Below, piece by piece: positions 9,448-18,485 of a stretch of DNA of 64,000 bases. Source of the stretch: Prevotella sp. E9-3. GTDB lineage: Bacteria > Bacteroidota > Bacteroidia > Bacteroidales > Bacteroidaceae. Within the stretch, counting starts at the first letter, position 1; each line of letters begins with the position of its first letter. Location of the stretch: the NCBI RefSeq assembly GCF_022024015.1, contig NZ_CP091786.1, positions 1,550,001 through 1,614,000 on the forward strand, in the 5' to 3' direction. Below the pieces are notes generated by a model. It saw only the letters and a list, made by a program, of their open reading frames with translations. It was not told where the DNA came from and did not search any database. Both the position numbers and the translations under genes were made by a program.

Positions 9448-9733
9448 CAATAGACGTTCTATTGTGATGTAATTGAATGGTAGTTGTTTTGTAATTGAAT
9501 TGCAGTTGTATTGCAATAGAATGGTGGTTGTTTTGTAATAGAAGTTCTATTGCAGTATAATGCTTATTCTGTTTCATTGAAACAGTCTTTTCGTTTCAAT
9601 GAAACGCTATTCTTGTTTCAAAGGAACGCTTTTTCTGGTTCAAATTGAATAGAATTTTGCCGTCAAAAAGTCCTTTTTTAATTGTTAAAATGGTCGATTT
9701 TTGGATCTAAAAAGCCTCTTTTTTCCTCTTGTT
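9448..9733. repeat. 22-bp periodic array, about 13 drifting units
   Basis: Cutting the sequence every 22 bases from 9448 lines up related units. Units 1-5 (to 9557) share a frame of the kind YAATWGAA followed by TTG near the end. Units 6-9 (to 9645) carry GTTTCA and GAAACGCT blocks. Units 10-13 keep a central T-run and a terminal AAA or near match. Adjacent units resemble each other more than distant ones, so the sequence drifts along the array while the period stays fixed. Units 6-8 include short dyads such as GTTTCATTGAAAC. No reading frame runs through it. The rest of the 9353-9858 gap holds the barrel terminator and the ileS promoter. Confidence 0.75.
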
Positions 9734-9788
9734 TTTTGTCATGTTGAAACAATTTCTCGTTTTTTTTTCTTAAAAGACAACACGTCAC

Positions 9789-9819
9789 TTGGTAATGTCG
9801 TTTTTTATGTGTATTTTTG
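9789..9819 (+). promoter_or_regulatory. ileS promoter
   Basis: TTG at 9789-9791 and TATTTTTG at 9812-9819 with a 20-base spacer. The predicted leader before ileS is about 35 bases. No T-box-like structure was seen. Confidence 0.75.
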
Positions 9820-9858
9820 CAGGTCAAAAAAATATAATATAAAAAAGACGACAATAAA

Positions 9859-12800
9859 ATGGCTAAGAAATTTGCCGAACATAGCGGCTTGAACCTGACT
9901 CAGGTGAACAATGAGATTCTTGAGAAATGGACGAAGGAAGATATTTTCCATCGTTCTGTAGATGAACGTGAGGGATGCCCCCAGTTCATATTCTTCGAGG
10001 GTCCTCCCTCTGCCAACGGCCATCCTGGTATTCACCATGTATTGGGACGTGCCTTGAAGGATACCTTCAACCGCTATAAGACGATGCAGGGATTCCAAGT
10101 AAAGCGTAAGGCTGGATGGGATACTCATGGACTGCCCGTGGAACTCGGTGTAGAAAAGGAATTGGGTATCACTAAGGCTGATATCGACAATAAGGAAAGC
10201 GAGAAATATATCTCTACTGAAGAGTATAACAAGAAATGTCGTGAGAACGTGATGAAGTTTACTGCCGAATGGCGTGAACTGACTGAGCGTATGGGTTATT
10301 TCGTAGATCTGGACCATCCTTATATTACTTACGACAATAAGTATATTGAAACGCTGTGGTATCTGCTGAAGCAGTTCTACAATAAAGGCTTGCTCTATAA
10401 GGGCTATACTATTCAACCATACAGTCCTGCTGCCGGTACCGGTCTTTCCAGCCATGAGTTGAACCAGCCTGGTTGCTATCGTGATGTGAAAGATACTACC
10501 TGCACGGCTCTGTTCCGTATGAAGAATCCGAAGCCTGAGATGACAGGGTGGGGCACACCATATTTTATGGCTTGGACCACAACGCCATGGACACTGGCTG
10601 CGAATACAGCTCTTTGCGTAGGCCCGAAGATTGATTATGTGGCTCTTGAGACCTACAATCCGTATTCTGCAGAAAAGATTACGGTAGTGATGGCTGAGGC
10701 ACGTGTGGCTGCCTATTTTGATACCGCTGCTGAAATTTCTGATGGCGGCGAACTGCCTGAATATAAGAAAGGTGAGAAATTCCTTCCTTATCGTGTGGTA
10801 GGCCGATATAAGGGTACTGACCTCGTGGGAATGGAGTACGAACAGTTGCTGCCTATGATTAAACCCATGGGTGACGCTTTCCGCGTAATTCCTGGCGACT
10901 ATGTCACAACTGAGGATGGTGCTGGTATTGTACACATCGCTCCAAACTTTGGTGCCGATGACGCTTTCGTTGCTAAGAAGGCTGGTATCTGTCCTATTGT
11001 TCTCATTGACAAGAAGGGTGCTGAGCGTCCTGTCGTTGACCTCGAAGGTAAGTATTACCTAGTTGAGGATCTCGACAAAGAGTTTGTTGAGAAATATGTG
11101 GACGTTGAGAAATGGAACCGTTACAGCGGTCGCTATGTGAAGAATGCCTATGACGACAAGCTCACAGACAAAGATGAGACACTCGATATTTCAATCTGTA
11201 TGGACCTGAAGGCCGATGGCAAGGTGTTCAAGATTGAGAAACATGTACACAATTATCCTCACTGCTGGCGTACAGACAAGCCCGTGCTCTACTATCCGCT
11301 CGATTCTTGGTTTATCAAGAGTTCAGCTTGTAAAGAGCGCATGAGCGAACTCAATAAGACTATTGGCTGGCATCCGGAAACTACAGGCTCAGGCCGTTTC
11401 GGTAACTGGCTTGATAATTTGAACGACTGGAACTTGTCGCGTTCACGCTTCTGGGGTACTCCACTGCCTATCTGGCGTAGTGAAGAGGGCGAGGAAAAAT
11501 GCATCGGTTCGTTGGAAGAACTCTATAATGAGATTGAAAAGGCGGTTGCTGCCGGCGTGATGGCCAAGAACCCTCTGAAGGAAAAAGGTTTTGTTCCTGG
11601 AGATATGAGTCAGGAGAACTACAATAAGATAGATATGCACCGTCCGTATGTGGACTATATCGTTCTGGTAAGTGAGAGCGGTAAGCCCATGAAGCGTGAG
11701 TCTGATCTTATTGACGTATGGTTCGATTCTGGTTCAATGCCTTATGCTCAGATACACTATCCTTTTGAGAATAAGGAGTTGGTAGATAAGAACTTAGCGT
11801 TCCCCGCTGATTTTATTAATGAAGGCGTTGACCAGACTCGCGGATGGTTCTTTACCCTGCATGCCATCGCTACGATGATCTTCGATTCGGTAGCTTTTAA
11901 GAATGTTATCTCTACCGGTCTTGTGCTCGATGCTAAGGGCAATAAGATGTCAAAGCATGTAGGCAATGTGGTGAATCCTTTCGAAATGATCGAGAAGTTT
12001 GGTTCCGATGCTGTTCGCTTCTATATGATGACCAATTCAGAGCCTTGGGATAACCTGAAGTTTGATCCGGAAGGTGTGGCAGAGGTGAGCCGTAAATTCT
12101 TCGGAACTCTTTATAACACATATTCATTCTTCGCGCTTTATGCCAATGTTGATGGATATGATCCTTCTTTAGCTGCAGCTGAGTCGCAACAGGCACGTCC
12201 TGAGATTGACAGATGGATTCTTTCATGTCTGAATACACTCGTGAAGCGTGTTGAGGAAGAGATGAACGGCTTTGATCCTACTCGTGCGGGACGACTGATT
12301 GATGCTTTCGTGAATGACGACCTTTCTAACTGGTATGTCCGCTTGAATCGTAAACGTTTCTGGGGTAAGGATATGAGTGCGGACAAGCGTTCAGCTTACG
12401 ACACACTCTACACCTGTTTGATGACGGTGGCTAAGCTCTTGGCTCCCTTCGCTCCTTTCTATGCCGACCAGCTTTATCGCGATTTGGGCGGCGAGAAACA
12501 GAGCGTTCATCTGGATCTGTTCCCCAAATGTGACGAGTCGCTCATTGATAAGGAACTGGAGGCCCGTATGGAGATGGCACAGAAGATTACTTCAATGGTA
12601 CTTGCCCTTCGCCGAAAGGTGAATATCAAGGTGCGTCAGCCACTTCAGAGTATTATGGTTCCAGCCAGTGAAGAGCAGAAACGTCACATCGAAGCTGTGA
12701 AGGAACTTATAATGAATGAAGTTAACGTGAAGGAACTGAAATTCGTTGAAGGTCAGGGTGTTCTGGTTAAAAAGGTGAAGTGCAACTTTAGGACGATGGG

Positions 12801-13281
12801 TAAGAAGTTCGGCAAGCTGATGAAGGCTGTTGCCTCTGCTATGGATACCCTTTCTCAGGAGAAGATTGCCGAACTGGAGACCAACGGAAGTCTTGCTATT
12901 GAAGTTGAAGGACAGACTCTGACCGTTGAAGCAGTGGATGTTGACATTATCAGCGAAGATATACCCGGATGGCTGGTGGCCAATGAGGGTAACTTGACTG
13001 TAGCTCTCGAAGTGGAGTTGAACGATGAACTGCGCAACGAGGGTATGGCCCGCGAAATTATTAATCGTGTCCAGAATATCCGTAAGGAGAGCGGACTTGA
13101 AATTACTGACCGAATTAACATTAGCATTGAGCCCAATGAACAGGTGGCTAAGGCTATCAGCAGCTTTGGCGACTATGTGAAAGCACAGGTGTTGGCCGAC
13201 GATATTCAAATGGTGGCCAACGACGGTCTGGAAGTTGAGTTCGATGAATTTAAATTACATATTAAAATAACTAAATCTTGA
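9859..13281 (+). CDS. ileS: Isoleucyl-tRNA synthetase
   Basis: IleRS charges tRNA-Ile in the cytoplasm and edits valine. The 1140-residue protein shows the class I signature HPGIHH at about residues 54-59 after PPSANG, WDTHGLPVE near 93, the editing-domain region around 200-420, and KMSKH at 696-700. The size and the PSANG-x-PGIHH form agree with the larger IleRS group that includes eukaryotic cytosolic enzymes, rather than the roughly 930-residue bacterial type with HIGH. That group often tolerates mupirocin (family knowledge; not testable by eye here). Downstream genes dksA-like, lspA and DUF4296 are close or overlapping, so they form an operon driven by the promoter at 9789-9819. Confidence 0.97.
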   Translation: MAKKFAEHSGLNLTQVNNEILEKWTKEDIFHRSVDEREGCPQFIFFEGPPSANGHPGIHHVLGRALKDTFNRYKTMQGFQVKRKAGWDTHGLPVELGVEKELGITKADIDNKESEKYISTEEYNKKCRENVMKFTAEWRELTERMGYFVDLDHPYITYDNKYIETLWYLLKQFYNKGLLYKGYTIQPYSPAAGTGLSSHELNQPGCYRDVKDTTCTALFRMKNPKPEMTGWGTPYFMAWTTTPWTLAANTALCVGPKIDYVALETYNPYSAEKITVVMAEARVAAYFDTAAEISDGGELPEYKKGEKFLPYRVVGRYKGTDLVGMEYEQLLPMIKPMGDAFRVIPGDYVTTEDGAGIVHIAPNFGADDAFVAKKAGICPIVLIDKKGAERPVVDLEGKYYLVEDLDKEFVEKYVDVEKWNRYSGRYVKNAYDDKLTDKDETLDISICMDLKADGKVFKIEKHVHNYPHCWRTDKPVLYYPLDSWFIKSSACKERMSELNKTIGWHPETTGSGRFGNWLDNLNDWNLSRSRFWGTPLPIWRSEEGEEKCIGSLEELYNEIEKAVAAGVMAKNPLKEKGFVPGDMSQENYNKIDMHRPYVDYIVLVSESGKPMKRESDLIDVWFDSGSMPYAQIHYPFENKELVDKNLAFPADFINEGVDQTRGWFFTLHAIATMIFDSVAFKNVISTGLVLDAKGNKMSKHVGNVVNPFEMIEKFGSDAVRFYMMTNSEPWDNLKFDPEGVAEVSRKFFGTLYNTYSFFALYANVDGYDPSLAAAESQQARPEIDRWILSCLNTLVKRVEEEMNGFDPTRAGRLIDAFVNDDLSNWYVRLNRKRFWGKDMSADKRSAYDTLYTCLMTVAKLLAPFAPFYADQLYRDLGGEKQSVHLDLFPKCDESLIDKELEARMEMAQKITSMVLALRRKVNIKVRQPLQSIMVPASEEQKRHIEAVKELIMNEVNVKELKFVEGQGVLVKKVKCNFRTMGKKFGKLMKAVASAMDTLSQEKIAELETNGSLAIEVEGQTLTVEAVDVDIISEDIPGWLVANEGNLTVALEVELNDELRNEGMAREIINRVQNIRKESGLEITDRINISIEPNEQVAKAISSFGDYVKAQVLADDIQMVANDGLEVEFDEFKLHIKITKS

Positions 13282-13286
13282 AACTT

Positions 13287-13673
13287 ATGGCCGAGAAAAC
13301 ACGTTACACGGACGAGGAACTTGAAGAGTTCCGTGAAATAATTAATGAGAAGCTGGCGCTTGCCAAGCGTGATTACGACCAGATGATGCGAGTGCTCACG
13401 AACGAGGATTCAAACGATGTGGACGATACATCGCCTACCTATAAGGCTCTGGAAGAAGGAAGTACTACCCAGTCGAAGGAGGATCTCATACAGTTTGCCG
13501 CTCGTCAGCAGAAGTTCATTCAGGGACTGAAAGCTGCATTGGTGCGTATTGAAAATAAGACCTACGGTATTGATCGCATTACAGGAAAATTAATTCCTAA
13601 GGAGCGTCTGCGTGCTGTTCCACATGCAACTTTGAGCGTAGAGTCCAAGCAATTGGAGAAACAAAGAAAGTGA
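13287..13673 (+). CDS. DksA/TraR-family protein without zinc cysteines
   Basis: The 128-residue protein (from the ATG at 13287; a TTG three codons upstream overlaps the ileS stop) has an acidic helical N-terminus and the DksA/TraR C-terminal block TYGIDRITGKLIPKERLRAVP. In zinc-containing relatives the first residue of this finger is Cys (YGIC); here it is Asp, and no cysteine occurs in the protein, so no zinc site can form. Such Cys-less DksA-like proteins still bind the RNA polymerase secondary channel in some bacteria, so a role in transcription control is plausible but inferred. It lies 5 bases after ileS and overlaps lspA by 4 bases. Confidence 0.85.
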   Translation: MAEKTRYTDEELEEFREIINEKLALAKRDYDQMMRVLTNEDSNDVDDTSPTYKALEEGSTTQSKEDLIQFAARQQKFIQGLKAALVRIENKTYGIDRITGKLIPKERLRAVPHATLSVESKQLEKQRK

Positions 13674-14299
13674 AGTTATCCAACATCATGACTAAAGGGA
13701 GACTGGCGGTAATCTTGGTTGCCGCCATCCTCCTTATTGACCAGGCCATCAAGATTTGGGTGAAAACTCATATGGCCTTGCACGAGAGTATTCATATCAC
13801 CAACTGGTTTTATATCGCTTTCATCGAAAACAACGGTATGGCCTATGGATTCCAGTTTGGCTCAAAATTGTTGCTGTCTCTGTTCCGTATCGTGGCCATT
13901 AGTGCTCTCGGGTATTATGTCTGGCTACAAGTTCGCCGCAATGCAAGAACGGGGTATATAGTTACTCTTTCTATGATTCTGGCAGGTGCTATCGGCAATC
14001 TGATAGACTGTATGTTCTATGGACTTGTGTTTGAGGCTTCTACAGCGTACTCAGTAGCAGGATTCGTGCCTTTTGGCGATGGTTACTCTACTTTTCTGAT
14101 GGGTAAGGTGGTCGATATGTTCTATTTCCCATTAATCGTTACTACTTATCCAGACTGGTTTCCTGTCTATGGAGGTGAGGAGTTCATCTTCTTCAGTCCG
14201 GTATTCAATTTTGCCGATTCTTCCATTTCGGTAGGCGTAGTAGCTCTTCTGCTATTCTTCAGAAAAGAAATAAGTGAAATTACCTTGAAACGTGAATAG
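13670..14299 (+). CDS. lspA: Lipoprotein signal peptidase II
   Basis: LspA cleaves the signal peptide of lipid-modified prolipoproteins in the inner membrane. The 209-residue frame has about four membrane helices, the IENNGMAYG motif, and the two catalytic aspartates in GNLIDCMFYG (Asp113) and FNFADSSIS (Asp183). Residues about 120-165 form an insertion longer than in E. coli LspA (about 165 residues), as is usual in Bacteroidetes. Start choice is uncertain: a GTG at 13670 overlaps the stop of the DksA-like gene, while an ATG at 13688 would also give an intact protein. The next gene encodes a lipoprotein that would be a substrate. Confidence 0.95.
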   Translation: MKLSNIMTKGRLAVILVAAILLIDQAIKIWVKTHMALHESIHITNWFYIAFIENNGMAYGFQFGSKLLLSLFRIVAISALGYYVWLQVRRNARTGYIVTLSMILAGAIGNLIDCMFYGLVFEASTAYSVAGFVPFGDGYSTFLMGKVVDMFYFPLIVTTYPDWFPVYGGEEFIFFSPVFNFADSSISVGVVALLLFFRKEISEITLKRE

Positions 14300-15248
14300 A
14301 CATTCTCATATTGCCACCTTGGTAGTCGTCGTAGGCTGGATGTTGTTTGGTTGTAAGCCAACAACTCCAAGTCAGTTTATTCAACCCGATGAGATTGAAG
14401 ATATTCTTGTTGACTACCACATGGCTAAGGCTATGGCTCAGGTGGAAGGTAATTATGATGACTTAGACTATCGGCAGTCACTTTATTTTGAGGGCGTTCT
14501 TCAGAAACATGGGGTAACCAGGGCTGAGTTTGACTCATCCATGGTTTATTACTACACGCGTGCAGATCGTTTTGCGCCTATTTATAATAGGGTGGCTGAA
14601 CGGTTGCAGGAGCAGGCTACCATCTTGGGCGATACCGAAGGCGAGATAGGACGATTCGCATCGTTGAAGGCTGATGGTGATACTGCAAATATATGGCACC
14701 AGAATTCACATATCATGATGATTCCTACACCACCTTATCATCGTGTGGATTTCTTGGTAGAGGGCGATTCTCTGTTTAAGGCCGGCGATACATTCCTTGT
14801 TCAGTTTATGGCCGACTATATGTATCAGAGCGGAACAAAAGACGGTCTTCTTTACATGGCTATCACTTATCCGGATACGGTGGTGGTGAGACAGTCACGC
14901 TTTACTTATTCCGGACTTATTCAACTGAAAATGGATAGTAAAATTGAGAAGTGTCCTAAGTCTGTTAGCGGTTTCTTCTATCTGGGAGGTAACGATGACA
15001 AATCTACAATTCTGCGACTGCTCTTTGTCAACAATATCCAGTTAATTAGATTCCACAAGAAAGATGAACCAGCAGCAATCAATCAGGAAGATAGCATCTC
15101 CGCTTCTGAAACTGCCCAACGGCCATTTACTAAAACAACAAGTAGTGGAGATCCAGGAAGGAGTGGTGATAAACTACTTCCAACTAACAAGCGAACTAGC
15201 CCGAACAGAGTGGTGGAGCGGATTGATTCAATTAAAGTACGACGTTGA
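14292..15248 (+). CDS. DUF4296 lipoprotein
   Basis: The 318-residue product starts with GTG, overlapping lspA by 8 bases. It has a short hydrophobic leader ending in a lipobox-like LFGC (Cys21), so it should be a lipoprotein. Residues about 33-120 (EIEDILVDYHMAKAM, followed by YFEGVLQKHGVTRAEFDSSMVYY) match the DUF4296 pattern. The middle part is beta-rich. The last 60 residues are low-complexity, with many Ser, Thr and Lys, and look disordered. Function is unknown. Conserved placement after lspA in this phylum is my recollection and should be treated as inference. Confidence 0.8.
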   Translation: MNRHSHIATLVVVVGWMLFGCKPTTPSQFIQPDEIEDILVDYHMAKAMAQVEGNYDDLDYRQSLYFEGVLQKHGVTRAEFDSSMVYYYTRADRFAPIYNRVAERLQEQATILGDTEGEIGRFASLKADGDTANIWHQNSHIMMIPTPPYHRVDFLVEGDSLFKAGDTFLVQFMADYMYQSGTKDGLLYMAITYPDTVVVRQSRFTYSGLIQLKMDSKIEKCPKSVSGFFYLGGNDDKSTILRLLFVNNIQLIRFHKKDEPAAINQEDSISASETAQRPFTKTTSSGDPGRSGDKLLPTNKRTSPNRVVERIDSIKVRR

Positions 15249-15364
15249 AGGGTTGTTGCGCGCTTATTATGAAGGGAAGCAAATTGAATAGGAATATGAA
15301 CGAAGTAGTTCTTATATGTAATTGCTCGAAAAAATAATTTGTAAAACCTAAAACCTAATAGATT

Positions 15365-16678
15365 ATGAATTTGAAAGTACGTTTAGCTGTAATGAACTTC
15401 TTGGAGTTCGCCGTTTGGGGTGCTTATCTTACCTGTATGGGCAACTATTTGGGTGTAGCCGGTTTGGGGCCGCAGATAGCTTGGTTCTATGCTATTCAGG
15501 GTATTGTGTCCATTTTTATGCCCACCATTATGGGTATTGTGGCCGATAAGTATGTTCAGCCTCAGCGACTTTTAGGTCTTTGTCATTTAGCCGCAGGAGC
15601 CGCTATGCTGGGATGCTGGTGGATGGGAGTTCAAGCCGGTTTTGGCCAGGAGCTTGACAATAAGTCGGCTTTCATTGCAGTCTATGCTATTAGTGTGGCT
15701 TTCTTTATGCCCTCTATTGCATTGGCGAACACAGTTGCCTTTTCTACATTGAAGAAGAATGGTTTTGATACGGTTAAGGACTTTCCACCCATCCGTGTGC
15801 TGGGAACTGTAGGCTTTATTGCAACCATGTGGTTTGTGAACTGTGCGGTATGGGAAGATGGTTCATTTTCTTTCACTCTTGAAGAAAATCTGCATAAGTT
15901 TCAATATACCTATATGCAATTCTTCGTGTCTGGTTTCCTGAGTCTGGTTCTTTGCGCTTATTGTTTCACTTTGCCTGAATGCAGACTGGAATCTGAAAAG
16001 AAGTGTGTATCATTGGCTGAACAGTTAGGACTGAATGCCTTTAAACTTTTCAAGAAGAAAAAGATGGCCTTATTCTTCATCTTCTCTGCTTTGTTGGGTA
16101 TGTGTCTTCAGGTGACCAATGGATATGCCGGTCCTTTTATCACCAGTTTCAAGGGAATTGCAGATGAGGCAATCGCCAATTCCTTTGCAGCTAATAATGC
16201 AACATTATTGTCATCGATATCTCAGGTGAGCGAGGCATTGTGCATCCTCATGATCCCGTTCTTCCTGAAACGTTTCGGTATTAAGATTGTTATGCTCATG
16301 TCTATGTTTGCATGGGTATTCCGTTTTGGCCTTTTCGGTATTGGCAATCCTGCTATGCCTGGCGTATTACTCTTTATCCTCTCTTGTATTGTCTATGGTG
16401 TGGCCTTTGATTTCTTCAATGTATCAGGTGGCATCTTTGTCGATCAAGAGTGCGAGTCTGATATCAAGGCCTCTGCTCAGGGATTGTTTATGATGATGAC
16501 CAATGGTATTGGTGCTACTGTAGGTACTTTGACTGCTGGAGAGATTGTCAACAGTTACTGCTCTTGGCAGGATGGCTATCTGTTGGGCGACTGGCAGACC
16601 TGTTGGTTCATATTCGCAGGTTTCGCCTTGGTGGTTGGCATCAGTTTCGCTCTGGTATTCAAACCGGAAAGCAAATAG
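15365..16678 (+). CDS. Nucleoside:proton symporter-like MFS permease
   Basis: The 437-residue protein has about twelve hydrophobic helices and begins MNLKVRLAVMNFLEFAVWGAYL, like the NupG/XapB nucleoside-H+ symporter family. FMPTIMGIVADK at the loop after helix 2 and PPIRVLGTVGFI in the middle support this. It would import nucleosides across the inner membrane. It is separated by 116 bases from the DUF4296 gene, and I see no clear TAnnTTTG promoter there, so it may be read from the ileS operon or from a weak promoter. The substrate range is not readable. Confidence 0.85.
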   Translation: MNLKVRLAVMNFLEFAVWGAYLTCMGNYLGVAGLGPQIAWFYAIQGIVSIFMPTIMGIVADKYVQPQRLLGLCHLAAGAAMLGCWWMGVQAGFGQELDNKSAFIAVYAISVAFFMPSIALANTVAFSTLKKNGFDTVKDFPPIRVLGTVGFIATMWFVNCAVWEDGSFSFTLEENLHKFQYTYMQFFVSGFLSLVLCAYCFTLPECRLESEKKCVSLAEQLGLNAFKLFKKKKMALFFIFSALLGMCLQVTNGYAGPFITSFKGIADEAIANSFAANNATLLSSISQVSEALCILMIPFFLKRFGIKIVMLMSMFAWVFRFGLFGIGNPAMPGVLLFILSCIVYGVAFDFFNVSGGIFVDQECESDIKASAQGLFMMMTNGIGATVGTLTAGEIVNSYCSWQDGYLLGDWQTCWFIFAGFALVVGISFALVFKPESK

Positions 16679-16721
16679 ATAGGCATTGGCTAGGTAAATT
16701 TCATGCTGCAAGATAGTTGAT

Positions 16722-17252
16722 ATGAAACGTACGCTTCTTAGATTCGAGAATGTACAGCAGGTTGTTGGCGATGACGGTTTGGCTGTGATACTTCTGACAG
16801 ATGAGAGTCGGCAGCGTGCTATCTCTGTGGTGTGTGATGAACCGATGACTCGTCAGCTGTTGATGAGAGTCCAGTCTCCTGAGCGGTGTAAGAATCTCTT
16901 GCCTGAAGCATTAGTCAGTTTATTGCCTTCAAGCTATGAGATGATGATTTATGGTGTTCATGACGGACAATATCAAGTGGTATTGGCTGATACCAACTTT
17001 GAGCGGAGTACTCGTTTGCGTATCAGCGATGCCGTGTTGTTGAATATTGTGGCAGGATATCCTCTTTATATTGAAGAGGAACTTATGAAACATCAGTGTA
17101 TTCCTTTCAACGAAAATGCTCGAGGTGTGGCAATTCCCATCAACACGATGGATGTACATCGCTTGCATCTGGCTCTTGAGAAAGCCATCAGCGAAGAGAA
17201 CTATGAGCTTGCCTCTCAACTGCGTGATGAATTGAACCGACGTAAGAAATGA
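16722..17252 (+). CDS. Bifunctional nuclease domain protein with UVR motif
   Basis: The 176-residue protein has a bifunctional nuclease (BFN, DUF151) domain over about residues 1-130 (features: LPSSYEMMIYGV, RISDAVLLNIVAGYPLYIEEEL) and a C-terminal UvrB/UvrC-type helical motif (LEKAISEENYELASQLRDEL). The BFN family has been linked to DNase/RNase activity, but many members are untested, so the catalytic role is only family knowledge. The UVR motif suggests a protein contact with a Clp or Uvr partner. The stop overlaps the rsmE start by 4 bases (ATGA). Confidence 0.85.
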   Translation: MKRTLLRFENVQQVVGDDGLAVILLTDESRQRAISVVCDEPMTRQLLMRVQSPERCKNLLPEALVSLLPSSYEMMIYGVHDGQYQVVLADTNFERSTRLRISDAVLLNIVAGYPLYIEEELMKHQCIPFNENARGVAIPINTMDVHRLHLALEKAISEENYELASQLRDELNRRKK

Positions 17253-17989
17253 AAGAAACAAGATATTTCTATGTACCCGAAGCTGCCATCCAGCAGCAGT
17301 TGCCTGAAGAAGAGGCTCAACATGCAGTACGCGTGTTGCGCATGAAAGAAGGCGATGAGATGATGTTGATGGATGGAAAGGGAGCTTTCTATCGGGCAGT
17401 AGTGACGGTTGCGGCCTCTCATCATTGCATGTATCGTATTGTGGAAACGCTTCCCCAGGAGGCTACATGGAAAGGGCATCTCCATCTGGCTATTGCGCCT
17501 ACAAAACTGATGGATCGTATAGAATGGCTTGTAGAAAAAGCAACAGAAGTGGGTTTCGACGAACTGTCGTTCCTCGACTGTCAGTTTTCTGAACGCCGTG
17601 TCGTCAAGCTGTCACGAGTCGAGAAAATTGTCGTTTCAGCCGTAAAGCAAAGTCGCAAGGCATGGATGCCCGTGTTGAATGAAATGGAGCCATTTAAAAA
17701 CTTCATTGCGAAGCATCCCAATGGTCATCGCTTCATAGCTCATTGTTATGATGAGGTGCAGAGGGTGAATCTTTTTGATGCATTGAGAAAGGTTTATGCT
17801 CAAAACGAAGAGTTGAATAGTGATGAAGAAATCATAGTCCTGGTGGGACCGGAAGGCGATTTCTCTATTGATGAGGTACGGATGGCTGTCAATGCAGGAT
17901 TCGTATCAGTCGATTTGGGAAAAAGCCGACTGCGTACTGAAACAGCAGGACTATCTGCAGTCATGATGATGCAGTTAGCACAACAATGA
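17249..17989 (+). CDS. rsmE: 16S rRNA m3U1498 methyltransferase
   Basis: RsmE methylates N3 of U1498 in 16S rRNA using S-adenosylmethionine. The 246 residues carry an N-terminal PUA-like part (VPEAAIQQQLPEEEAQHAVRVLRM begins it) and a SPOUT knot with LVGPEGDFSIDEV near residue 195 and LGKSRLRTETAGLSA near residue 225, the cofactor-binding loops. Length is typical (about 240). The start overlaps the previous stop. DUF3256 follows 15 bases later, so the gene sits in a compact group. Confidence 0.95.
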   Translation: MKETRYFYVPEAAIQQQLPEEEAQHAVRVLRMKEGDEMMLMDGKGAFYRAVVTVAASHHCMYRIVETLPQEATWKGHLHLAIAPTKLMDRIEWLVEKATEVGFDELSFLDCQFSERRVVKLSRVEKIVVSAVKQSRKAWMPVLNEMEPFKNFIAKHPNGHRFIAHCYDEVQRVNLFDALRKVYAQNEELNSDEEIIVLVGPEGDFSIDEVRMAVNAGFVSVDLGKSRLRTETAGLSAVMMMQLAQQ

Positions 17990-18004
17990 AAACAATAACA
18001 GACG

Positions 18005-18481
18005 ATGAAGAAGTTTTTAATGATATGCATGATGTCACTTTTTGGCATTCATCTTTCTGCCCAGAATAGTATTGTAGAACTGTTCAAGACTATGCCAGAC
18101 TCTTTAATGCCGATGTTGACAAAGAATAATCGTTTGGATATGGTTGACTTTCTGGATGCTAAGATGAAAGCTGAAGTGTCGAATCTGCTGGATGGCGATT
18201 CGGAGATGACATATATGAGTACCGACAGTCTTTCGGTGCGTTTGAGTTCAGCCTTGCGAGTTGATCTTTTCCTTGTTGATACTGTGGAGCCTTATGACAG
18301 TTGTCAACAGGCTATTTGTATGCTTTCTACTTACAAACTGTCAACAACTAGTGAAGAAGAACAAGTTCCGGCCTATTATTCTGTTCGTTGGCAACCACTG
18401 CCTGCTCCTCGATTGGCAGTAGTAAAAGTTCCTGTTTCTACCGTATTACGTCAAGACGAAAAGGTGTTCTCAAAAGAATAA
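18005..18481 (+). CDS. DUF3256 family exported protein
   Basis: The 158-residue product begins with a signal peptide (cleavage likely after SAQ at about residue 20) and continues FKTMPDSLMPMLTKNNRLDMVDF, the pattern of the Bacteroidetes DUF3256 family. No catalytic motif is visible. It probably acts in the periplasm or outer envelope. It is convergent with the acyltransferase gene: only 4 bases separate the stops, and there is no room for a separate terminator. Function is unknown. Confidence 0.75.
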   Translation: MKKFLMICMMSLFGIHLSAQNSIVELFKTMPDSLMPMLTKNNRLDMVDFLDAKMKAEVSNLLDGDSEMTYMSTDSLSVRLSSALRVDLFLVDTVEPYDSCQQAICMLSTYKLSTTSEEEQVPAYYSVRWQPLPAPRLAVVKVPVSTVLRQDEKVFSKE

Positions 18482-18485
18482 AGTT

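Noticed and set aside
9571..9645. CRISPR array
   Set aside because: Units are contiguous 22-mers without unique spacers, no leader and no cas genes in the window.
9805..10935. Long minus-strand open frame of 376 codons over the ileS start
   Set aside because: Lies opposite strongly supported ileS. Composition has no recognisable motif and it arises from the codon pattern of the sense gene.
15064..15291. Plus-strand frame overlapping the end of the DUF4296 gene in another phase
   Set aside because: The DUF4296 frame is supported by its lipobox and domain. The alternative has no start signal and is only the low-complexity tail read out of phase.
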